Below, piece by piece: positions 15,701 to 20,738 of a stretch of DNA of 20,738 nucleotides. Each line of letters starts with the position of its first letter. The stretch's first letter is position 1. Origin of the DNA: an uncultured Verrucomicrobiota bacterium. GTDB lineage: Bacteria > Verrucomicrobiota > Verrucomicrobiae > Opitutales > Opitutaceae. The notes under the pieces were generated by a model. The model saw only the letters and a list, made by a program, of their open reading frames with translations. It was not told the DNA's origin and ran no database searches. A program made the translations under genes and the position numbers. The stretch covers positions 1 to 20,738 of the forward strand of contig CAMLNJ010000003.1 of the NCBI GenBank assembly GCA_946481225.1, in the 5' to 3' direction.

Positions 15701-16640
15701 AGCGGGTGTCGAAGGCGGGGGTGTCGCGGTAGAGCACCGTCCAGTCCCGATCCGCGACCCGCAGCGAAATCGAATCGTGGAACTCCGGCGGGTCCCGCTC
15801 CTCCTCCGCCGGGCGAAAGATCGGGTTTTCGGAGATCGGATCCGCGCCGGCATGCACTTCGAAACAGATGCCGTTGACGGACGCCGCGTCGTGGAGGCCG
15901 CCGAAGAGGTCGTCGACGCGGAAGGGGCTGTAGACAAATCCAAGCAGCCGGGCGCGCCGCTCCTCGATGCTCCGCGGAACGGCGCCGCCGTGGTAGATCG
16001 GAACGTAGACGAGAAAGCCCGTCTGCTTATCGTCGTCGATCTCTTGGACGAGGATCACGGGCGCGGTCGTGGCGGGATCTCCCCGATCGCGCGCCCGTTC
16101 CATCGCGGCCCGTCGCAGCGGCTCGTTAAACATGTCATAGCCGAGGGCGTGCGTATTGCGGCGGTCCTGCGGCACGAGATGGATGATCGGGAAATACTCA
16201 TCGCGCTCGCCGGAGGGGAAAAGCGCGGGGAACCCGGGAGCCAGTTTTCTCCGCTCTTCCAGAAACCCGGCGAGCGCCTCCCGCTCCACGCGGCGCGCGA
16301 AGCCCATGCCCTGCGCGCCGGGGTAGTTTTTCTGCAGATCGATGCGCAGCGCGAAGGCGCGAAACTCCTCCTCGGTGATGTTCTCGCTCGCGGCGAAAAG
16401 GCCGGCGGCGGCGCGGAGCATGCCCACGTGGAGTTCCAGCCGCGCCTCGATCGCCGCGTGAATGCGTTGGACCACGTTGTCGAAGCGCCCCCGGTCGCGT
16501 TCGTGTTCGCTTCTCCATGCGAACCAAGTGAGCGCGAGGCTCAGGGTGAGGCTCAAGCCGGCGATGACCAAGGGCCAGCACCAGATCCGAGGCGATGGCC
16601 TGGGCATGGGCGGCGCAGGCTTGGCGGGGGCGGTTACCAT
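12780..16640 (-). CDS. Membrane sensor histidine kinase: CHASE - multiple PAS - GAF - HisKA - HATPase
   Basis: This 1286-residue kinase starts at ATG 16640, just before its first membrane helix (about 22-41). An extracytoplasmic CHASE domain follows (about 75-280; ITEEEFRAFALRIDLQKNYPGAQGMGFARRV is diagnostic), then a second helix (about 320-341). Next come three PAS domains (about 355-480, 485-605 and 615-735), a GAF domain (about 745-895) and a further PAS (about 910-1025). HisKA carries the phosphorylated His1065 in SYSISHDLRAPL. HATPase has the N box (NLVSNALKF, 1175-1183), DNGIGI (1209-1214) and GGTGIGL. It ends at TGA 12780-12782 without a receiver, so it needs a separate response regulator. 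CHASE senses small molecules and PAS/GAF add internal inputs; the ligands are unknown. It is monocistronic as far as seen, with a striking hairpin just before the start. Confidence 0.92.
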   Translation of the reverse strand: MVTAPAKPAPPMPRPSPRIWCWPLVIAGLSLTLSLALTWFAWRSEHERDRGRFDNVVQRIHAAIEARLELHVGMLRAAAGLFAASENITEEEFRAFALRIDLQKNYPGAQGMGFARRVEREALAGFLEERRKLAPGFPALFPSGERDEYFPIIHLVPQDRRNTHALGYDMFNEPLRRAAMERARDRGDPATTAPVILVQEIDDDKQTGFLVYVPIYHGGAVPRSIEERRARLLGFVYSPFRVDDLFGGLHDAASVNGICFEVHAGADPISENPIFRPAEEERDPPEFHDSISLRVADRDWTVLYRDTPAFDTRSTRSLTAMVGAGGLVLSLAMGVIAFALARSIHRAQKREREMFLQKEQLRVTLASIGDAVICTDAESRVMFLNPVAEQLTGWPLAEARGRLLHDIVPLLNEDTGQPVGSPVEEVLRRGSAIGLANHTILVSRSGKSVPIEDSAAPIRTGRGALAGVVLVFHDVTAKRHSEAALRQRERLLAAVAGGAAVGLAIIRRDGEYAFANDAFARAFGRTESEIVGRGAAEVAGSAWEEINLPLDQALGGTPASGEFFLPAAGDPRQGARCFAANFEPQGIDHERTVVVVMLDITERKRAEEELQVGEERHRLALDAGRLGAWDYDPRSQRLIWDPRCRRLLGVPPDVKTGFSLLSSVLHPDDRERVFHALHSALQPGGAGHCDVECRVMRPNDRAERWIRATGKAYFDPGGRGRARRFIGTVQDITEDKRKEDALHFLLELGAATQALTDPDEILRITARMLGEHLGADRCAYAEVEDEKILVITGDHSRGVPSIVGRRPLKSFGAESARLMRANTPFIVVDTEADPRITPADLPAYRATNIRACISVPLHKAGKFSAAMSVHQTRPRRWSPEEIDLVEMVVARCWESIERGRAIREIQESERRLRFMAESMPHKIFTTRADGSVDYLSRQWVEFAGESIDRIRDWGWVDIIHPDDRAENLRRWKHSVATGEPFQIEHRIRRHDGEYRWHLTRATPLRGRGGEISMWIGSNTDITDIVQARETLAERRRELERLVDERTASLRKAVEQMEEFSYSISHDLRAPLRAMQGYAQALLEDYADRLDAEGVDYLRRISAASSRMDRLTLDVLTYSKVARESIRPQRVSLDRLVSDCMRQHLDFRSGDAAIEIEHPLPDVVGHEPLLMQVVSNLVSNALKFVRPSVAPRVKIWAETRDSRVRLFVEDNGIGIRPQHQKRIWGMFEQAHPQSGYGGTGIGLAIVRKAMERMDGQAGVESDGHSGSRFWIELPAPPRAEPPPPGGS

Positions 16641-16642
16641 GG

Positions 16643-16679
16643 AGCTGTGATCACGGAATCCTATTCCTGACTCACAGCT
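16643..16679 (-). promoter_or_regulatory. Nested inverted repeat immediately upstream of the CHASE kinase start codon
   Basis: The outer arms AGCTGTGA (16643-16650) and TCACAGCT (16672-16679) are a perfect 8-bp inverted repeat. Inside them GGAAT (16655-16659) and ATTCC (16663-16667) form a second perfect stem around a three-base loop. The element ends two bases before the ATG, so on the transcript it would fold over the ribosome entry site. The only AGGA-type Shine-Dalgarno candidates lie in its inner stem and loop. The TGTGA/TCACA arms also resemble CRP/FNR-type half-sites, though the spacing of 22 bases is wrong for one dimer. It may be translational control or an operator. Confidence 0.5.
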
Positions 16680-16919
16680 TGGCCTGTGGCGTCCAACCGC
16701 GAACGGATTCACCCCCGGATTTTCCCGAGGAGCGGCCCCGGCGGTTTCCCTCCTTTTCGTTCGCCGGCGGCGGCGCGAGGGGGGGAGGGCGGAGCATCTG
16801 CGACGGCGACACGCGACGCGCGGGCGGGGCGGAGCGGCGCCCGAATCGTGTAAACCGAATGCGGGCGGGCCCAAACACGCCTTGCGGGAGAAGATGCGGT
16901 GGCTTGGCTAGGTCGAGAA
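16680..16919. other. Divergent intergenic region between the CHASE kinase and yceH
   Basis: These 240 bases separate two divergently transcribed genes and must hold both promoters. The sequence is very GC-rich with a G-run near 16780. I see no convincing -35/-10 pair, RNA gene or conserved ORF in it. Confidence 0.4.
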
Positions 16920-17612
16920 ATGGATAACACATCGCCTTCCTCGCCCGACTCCAACCTCGCCCAAGAGACGCCGCTTTCGGCCCTGGAATTGCGCGTGCTG
17001 GGTTGCCTGATCGAGAAGCAGTTCGCGACGCCGGACATCTACCCGCTTTCGCTCAACGCGCTGCTCAACGCCTGCAATCAGCGGAGCAACCGCTCGCCGG
17101 TCATGGCTGTCGAGGCTCCCGAGACCGAGGCCGCGATCGAACGCCTGCGCGAGCGACGGCTGGTCTCGCGTTTCGTCGGCGCGGATGCGCGGGTGCCGAA
17201 GTTTCGGCAGACCTTCGAGCTGGTTTACCCGGCGAGCCCGGAGGAATGCGCGTTGCTGGCGGAACTGATGCTACGGGGGCCGCAGACGGCTGCCGCCTTG
17301 CGCGCCAACGCCGAGCGGTTGCGGCCTTTGCCCGACCTCGCGGGAGTCGAGACGATGCTCGTCGACCTCGCGGCCCGGAAGCCTGCGCCGCTCGTGGCCA
17401 GGCTCCCGCGCGTGCCGGGGCAAAAGGAGGCGCGCTGGGCGCAGCTGCTCGGCGTGGAGGCGGCGCCCGTGGAGACGGGCGAGCCGGCGGAGCCGCTCAA
17501 GGTCAGCCTGACCCTGCCGCCGGAGGCGGAGCGACGCATCGCGGCCCTGGAGACGGAGGTCGCCCGCTTGGCGGCGGAGCTGACTCGTCTGCGCGCGGCG
17601 CTGGGCGAGTGA
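16920..17612 (+). CDS. yceH: YceH family (DUF480) protein
   Basis: This 230-residue protein is a clear match to the widespread DUF480/YceH family. LSALELRVLGCLIEKQFATPDIYPLSLNALLNACNQRSNRSPVM is the family's most conserved block and forms the first winged helix. RLVSRFVGADARVPKFRQTF completes its wing. ALLAELMLRGPQTAAALRANAERL begins the second winged helix, and ARLPRVPGQKEARWAQLL follows. The last 30 residues (RRIAALETEVARLAAELTRLRAAL) are a heptad coiled coil that probably dimerises the protein. The biochemical function of YceH is not established. Two winged helices suggest nucleic-acid binding or a scaffold. ATG 16920 is chosen; an in-frame GTG at 16899 would add seven residues. It is transcribed away from the CHASE kinase and toward the hybrid kinase 487 bases downstream. 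Confidence 0.93.
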   Translation: MDNTSPSSPDSNLAQETPLSALELRVLGCLIEKQFATPDIYPLSLNALLNACNQRSNRSPVMAVEAPETEAAIERLRERRLVSRFVGADARVPKFRQTFELVYPASPEECALLAELMLRGPQTAAALRANAERLRPLPDLAGVETMLVDLAARKPAPLVARLPRVPGQKEARWAQLLGVEAAPVETGEPAEPLKVSLTLPPEAERRIAALETEVARLAAELTRLRAALGE

Positions 17613-17721
17613 GGCGGCGGCGGACGTGCGAACGCGAAGGCGCGAGCGCCGCGGCAGCGGCGGGGGCGCGTCGGCCGTCTGCGCCCCGCCCGGCGGAGGC
17701 TCCGATTCTGTGGCGGCTGTC

Positions 17722-17776
17722 GTAGCCGCGCCCGTCCTCGCGCGCGAGAGGCGCGCGGACGGGGACTGCGCGCTAC
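17722..17776 (+). repeat. REP-like palindromic element with GTAG/CTAC ends (copy 2)
   Basis: This 55-bp hairpin is bounded by GTAGC (17722-17726) and GCTAC (17772-17776). A GCGC/GCGC stem continues it, with one bulge. CCGTCC (17732-17737) pairs with GGACGG (17757-17762), and a GCGCGC stem closes the loop. Its first 14 bases equal those of the element at 8644-8720 read on the minus strand. The loop arms differ, as expected for a dispersed REP family. It lies 110 bases after yceH. Confidence 0.6.
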
Positions 17777-18085
17777 AACTTTTGGATGCCACTGAGGAAA
17801 ACCCCGACTTACCAAAAACGGCTCTAGGGCGAATACCTCTGGCGGAGTTCCTTGCGTGTGTCCGTGGTGATTACCCAGCTTTGCCGGATGAGCGGAGATA
17901 CCCCGGCTTTCATGCCGCTTTTCCTTCGGAAATGAGAGCCGTTCGCGCGCGCCTCCCGAGGTTCTTCCCCCGTTTTTCGCAGCGTTCGAGGCCGCTGCAT
18001 TTCGCGTTCGCCAGCGCCGGGCGCTCCGCCTCCGTGCTGCAGGAGCCGCGCATGCATTGGGCGCCGCTCGACCAATCGCGCAAAC
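17777..18085. other. Gene-free stretch upstream of the hybrid kinase, partly lower GC
   Basis: I find no supportable gene. About 17777-17935 is visibly less GC-rich than its surroundings and includes several A-runs. On the minus strand it reads CACCACGGACACACGCAAGG, reminiscent of the degenerate CACGGA/ACACG repeat wording found in some verrucomicrobial intergenic regions. GCCGG (17883-17887) and CCGGC (17903-17907) can pair. The hybrid kinase promoter is presumably here, but I cannot place it. A low-scoring plus-strand reading frame through the region looks like noise: it is Arg/Gly-rich and has no domain. Confidence 0.35.
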
Positions 18086-18099
18086 GGGAGGACTGACGC

Positions 18100-20388
18100 A
18101 TGCCGGTCCCACTCCGCATCCTCCTGGTCGAGGACAACCCGGCCGACGCCGATCTGCTCTTGCGGCAGCTGCGCCATGCCGACTTCGCGCCCGACTGCCA
18201 GCGCGTGGACAACGAGCTCGATTACCTCCGGCATCTGGCCGCCGGCTTCGACGTGATTTTGTCGGACTACCAATTGCCCCGGTTCTCCGGCCTGCGAGCG
18301 CTCGAGCTGTTGAACCATAGCGGCCTGGACATTCCCTTTCTCCTCGTGTCGGGCATGATCGGCGAGGAGCTGGCGGTGGCCGCTATGAAGCGGGGCGCGA
18401 GCGACTACGTGATGAAGGACCGCCTCGCCCGGCTCGGTTCCGCGGTGGAGCACGCGATCGAGCAGGGCCGGCTGCGGCGCGAGCGCCGCGAGTCCGAGGA
18501 CGCGCTGCGCCTCTTCCGCGCCCTCGTGGACCAATCGGATGACGCGTTCGAGGTGATAAATCCCGAGACCGGCCGTTTCGTCGACGTCAACGCCCGCGCC
18601 TGCGCCGAGCTCGGTCTCACCCGCGAGGAGTATCTTTCGCGCCACGTCTGGGAGGTCGACGCGCTGATGGACGAGGAGCGCTGGCGGCGCCACGCGGAGA
18701 CGCTTCGGGCGCGGGGAACCCTGCGCGGCGAGGGCCTCCATCTCCGCAAGGACGGCACGCGTTTCCCGATCGAGTTCCGGGCGAAGTGGGTGCGGCTCGA
18801 CCGCGACTACATCGTCACCGCGGTGCGCGACATCTCGGGGCGGCAGGATGCGGAGAGAAGCCTGCGCGCGAGCGAGGAGCGCTTCCGCCAGCTCGCGGAA
18901 AACATCCAGGAGGTGTTCTGGATGACGGACCCGCAGCGGCGCACGATGCTCTACATCAGCCCGGCCTACGAGACGATCTGGGGCCGGACCTGCGCTAGTC
19001 TCTACGAGAGTCCGGACAACTGGCTCGACGCGATCCATCCCGAGGACCGGGACCGCGTGGTCGCGGCGCAGGGCCGCCAGGCCTCCGGTGGTTATCACGA
19101 GACCTTCCGCATCTTGCGTCCCGACGGCACGGTCCGTTGGGTGCGCGACCGCGCGTTCCCGATCGAGGACGAGGCCGGCCGGGTTTTCCGCATCGTAGGC
19201 ACGGCGGAGGATATCACCGAATGGCGTCAGTTGGAGGAGCAGTTCCGGCAGGCCCAGAAACTGGAGGCGATCGGCGCGTTGGCCGGAGGCATCGCGCACG
19301 ATTTCAACAACGTCCTGGGCGCCATCATCGGCTACGTGGAGCTCACCAAGCTCAGCCTTCTCGCGCGCGACCCGGCGCACCGCTACCTCGAACTCGTGCT
19401 CCAGGCCTCGCATCGCGCCGCGGATCTGGTGCGGCAGATCCTCGCCTTCAGCCGCCGCGAGGACCAGCGGCGCCTCGTGTTGCGCCTGCAGGACGTGATC
19501 CAGGAGCCGGCGAAGCTCCTGCGCGCGACCGTGCCGGCGATGATCGAATTCGACGTGTCGCTTCCGCGAGACCTGCCGCCCGTGTCGGCCGATGCCACGC
19601 AGGTCCACCAGGTGGTGATGAACCTTTGCACGAACGCGGCGCACGCCATGCGCGGCGGCGCCGGCCGTCTCGGCATCCGCCTGGACAAGGCGTGCGCGGG
19701 CGACGCGCAACTCGCCGCGGTCGCGGGGTTGAAACCCGGCGACTACGTGCGGCTCACGGTGAGCGACACGGGTTGCGGCATGGACCGGGAAACGCTCGAG
19801 CGGATATTCGAACCGTTTTTCACCACCAAGGGGCCGGGCGAAGGCACCGGTCTTGGCTTGTCCGTCGTGCATGGCATCATGCAAAGCCACGGCGGAGCGG
19901 TGACGGTGCGGAGCCGCCCGGGCGAGGGAACAACCTTCCAGCTCTATTTCCCGGTCGTGTCGCAAACAACCGGGGCGTCCGAGCCGGCCCCCGCGTCTTC
20001 GGTGCCGCCCGGGAAAGGCCGGCGTGTGCTGTTCGTCGACGACGAGTCCGCCCTGGCTGAGCTCGGGAAAGCGGTCCTCGAGGCGCTCGGCTACCGCGCG
20101 ACCGCCTGCGACGGCGCGCGGGAGGGGCTGGCGCGCCTGCGCGCGGATCCGGCGGCCTTCGACCTCGTGATCACCGATCTGAGCATGCCGGGCATGACGG
20201 GCCTGGACCTCGCGCGGGAGATCGCGGGCATCCGTCCGGAGTTGCCGATCATCCTGACGAGCGGAAACGGGACCCCGCTTCCCGCCGAGATCCCGGGCTC
20301 GGCGAGGGTTCGCGAGCTTTTGCCCAAGCCTTTCACGGCCCGCTCGCTGGGCCTGGCCGCGCACCGAGCGTTGGCGGGGAGACCCTGA
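18100..20388 (+). CDS. Hybrid histidine kinase: REC - PAS - PAS - HisKA - HATPase - REC
   Basis: This is a 762-residue cytoplasmic protein with no membrane helices. The N-terminal receiver (1-120) has RILLVEDNPADADLLL and the phosphoacceptor Asp56 in ILSDYQLP. Its K site is in YVMKDRL. Two PAS domains follow (about 135-252 and 258-380; the second ends VGTAEDITEWR). HisKA has LAGGIAHDFNNVLGAIIGY with His400, the HDFNN subtype common in orphan hybrid kinases. HATPase has NLCTNAAHAM, SDTGCGM, FFTTKGPGEGTGLGLSVVHGI. The C-terminal receiver (641-760) has VLFVDDES and Asp693 in ITDLSMPGMTG, with Lys743 in LPKPF. The first receiver suggests it is itself driven by another kinase, and the last suggests an outgoing phosphotransfer. 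A GGGAGG Shine-Dalgarno (18086-18091) supports ATG 18100. Confidence 0.94.
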   Translation: MPVPLRILLVEDNPADADLLLRQLRHADFAPDCQRVDNELDYLRHLAAGFDVILSDYQLPRFSGLRALELLNHSGLDIPFLLVSGMIGEELAVAAMKRGASDYVMKDRLARLGSAVEHAIEQGRLRRERRESEDALRLFRALVDQSDDAFEVINPETGRFVDVNARACAELGLTREEYLSRHVWEVDALMDEERWRRHAETLRARGTLRGEGLHLRKDGTRFPIEFRAKWVRLDRDYIVTAVRDISGRQDAERSLRASEERFRQLAENIQEVFWMTDPQRRTMLYISPAYETIWGRTCASLYESPDNWLDAIHPEDRDRVVAAQGRQASGGYHETFRILRPDGTVRWVRDRAFPIEDEAGRVFRIVGTAEDITEWRQLEEQFRQAQKLEAIGALAGGIAHDFNNVLGAIIGYVELTKLSLLARDPAHRYLELVLQASHRAADLVRQILAFSRREDQRRLVLRLQDVIQEPAKLLRATVPAMIEFDVSLPRDLPPVSADATQVHQVVMNLCTNAAHAMRGGAGRLGIRLDKACAGDAQLAAVAGLKPGDYVRLTVSDTGCGMDRETLERIFEPFFTTKGPGEGTGLGLSVVHGIMQSHGGAVTVRSRPGEGTTFQLYFPVVSQTTGASEPAPASSVPPGKGRRVLFVDDESALAELGKAVLEALGYRATACDGAREGLARLRADPAAFDLVITDLSMPGMTGLDLAREIAGIRPELPIILTSGNGTPLPAEIPGSARVRELLPKPFTARSLGLAAHRALAGRP

Positions 20389-20396
20389 TCTTGGAA

Positions 20397-20546
20397 CCGG
20401 CGATAGCCGCGACTCATCTCGTGCGACCTGCCGAACATCTGCTGATCGCGCCGGCCGCTTGACGCGCCTGCCAGGTGCGCCGTCGGGCCGCCGCGATCAC
20501 CATCCGCCTCGGCATCTTGCCCCAATTTTCCCGGGGCTATCGCCGG
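20397..20546. repeat. 150-bp segment bounded by perfect 12-bp inverted repeats
   Basis: CCGGCGATAGCC (20397-20408) and GGCTATCGCCGG (20535-20546) are exact reverse complements at the two ends of a non-coding segment that begins nine bases after the hybrid kinase stop codon. No transposase or gene lies inside. It could be a miniature inverted-repeat element, a long-range transcript hairpin or a paired binding site. I see no obvious target-site duplication. Confidence 0.5.
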
Positions 20547-20574
20547 ATGCAGGCTGATCGGCTGCGGCACGAAA

Positions 20575-20607
20575 AAGCCGGCGGCGCCGAGGAGGCGCGG
20601 CCGGCTT
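20575..20607 (-). terminator. Intrinsic terminator for the minus-strand gene at the window edge
   Basis: On the minus strand AAGCCGGC pairs with GCCGGCTT. A further GCGCC/GGCGC stem sits inside, closed by a five-base loop. A T-tract (complement of 20572-20576) follows. It begins 65 bases after the stop codon of the partial gene at 20673. Because the kinase and this gene are convergent, the stem may also slow plus-strand read-through, but there is no T-tract on that side. Confidence 0.8.
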
Positions 20608-20672
20608 GAGGGGGAGGGGGGATGTTCTCGCGCGGAGGCGAAAGAGGTGCGAAGGCGAGGGACGTTCGTCGA

Positions 20673-20738
20673 TCAGCGGACGACGCGGGCGCCGCCGCCG
20701 CCGATGGTCTTCTCGACCTCCTTGCGGGTGGCCATGGA
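20673..20738 (-). CDS. C-terminal end of an unidentified gene (truncated by window)
   Basis: Only 21 codons and the stop (complement of 20673-20675) are inside the window, reading SMATRKEVEKTIGGGGARVV then R. The match of a good intrinsic terminator just downstream, and the absence of stops in this frame to the window edge, support a real 3' end. The Met at the second visible codon could in principle be a start of a 20-residue ORF, but a gene entering from outside is more likely. No family can be recognised from so little. Confidence 0.5.
   Translation of the reverse strand, partial: SMATRKEVEKTIGGGGARVVR

Noticed and set aside
13146..16670. Plus-strand open frame of over 1100 codons opposite the CHASE kinase
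   Set aside because: It is an antisense shadow: very high GC removes stops, its composition is Gly/Ala/Arg/Asp-rich without any domain, and the minus-strand frame carries complete CHASE, PAS, GAF, HisKA and HATPase motifs.
17787..17935. Possible c-di-GMP riboswitch or other RNA leader upstream of the hybrid kinase
   Set aside because: GCAAAGC and GGGTAA-like strings on the minus strand are suggestive, but the conserved GEMM core is absent and the strand is wrong for the kinase gene.
17626..18096. Possible 156-residue plus-strand protein between yceH and the hybrid kinase
   Set aside because: It runs through the REP-like palindrome, is Arg/Gly/Ser-rich with no domain, and has no convincing start context.
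17824..20364. Minus-strand open frame of about 850 codons opposite the hybrid kinase
   Set aside because: No recognisable domain and a His/Arg/Gly-rich composition; the opposite strand encodes intact receiver, PAS and kinase motifs with a good Shine-Dalgarno.
1..20738. CRISPR array, tRNA or rRNA genes, prophage or integrase
   Set aside because: No regularly spaced direct repeats, no cloverleaf-like sequence with a CCA end, and no phage or recombinase protein was seen.

Overview
This is a very GC-rich, gene-dense window. It most resembles a member of the Verrucomicrobiota, probably Opitutaceae-like. The grounds are a verrucomicrobial-style pseudopilin operon, frequent starts without a clear Shine-Dalgarno site, and a dispersed repeat that reads HGRDARAT on one strand. 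The taxonomy is inference from sequence style.

Layout. 1-422 is the 3' end of a medium-chain zinc-type dehydrogenase. 497-7130 is a plus-strand type II secretion (T2SS) block. It starts with two tandem paralogues of a small exported protein, possibly a GspC/PilP-like accessory. A compact, mostly overlapping run follows: gspG, gspH, gspI, gspJ, gspK, a gspL-like and a gspM-like gene. This supplies the pseudopilus and the inner-membrane platform. The secretin (GspD), ATPase (GspE), GspF and prepilin peptidase are absent and must be encoded elsewhere if the system works.

7131-8636 holds what I consider the most interesting locus. A 32-codon leader ORF rich in Val/Ile codons is followed 18 nt later by an intrinsic terminator with a seven-T tract. 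A mutually exclusive antiterminator helix can form, and then comes a PLP aminotransferase. This is textbook amino-acid attenuation and suggests the enzyme serves branched-chain amino-acid metabolism.

8644-12714 has a REP-like palindrome with GTAG/CTAC ends, two minus-strand thioredoxin-fold genes (TlpA-like, then DsbA-family), a plus-strand cytochrome c/PQQ-type sugar dehydrogenase fusion, and a convergent, overlapping nucleoside phosphorylase/hydrolase-family gene.

12780-20388 is a signalling block. It has a minus-strand CHASE/multi-PAS/GAF sensor histidine kinase with a nested hairpin directly before its start codon, a YceH (DUF480) gene, a second GTAG-type REP-like palindrome, and a plus-strand REC-PAS-PAS-HisKA-HATPase-REC hybrid kinase. 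20397-20738 has a 150-bp segment bounded by perfect 12-bp inverted repeats, a minus-strand intrinsic terminator, and the last 21 codons of an unidentified minus-strand gene. I see no rRNA, tRNA, CRISPR array, transposase or phage gene.
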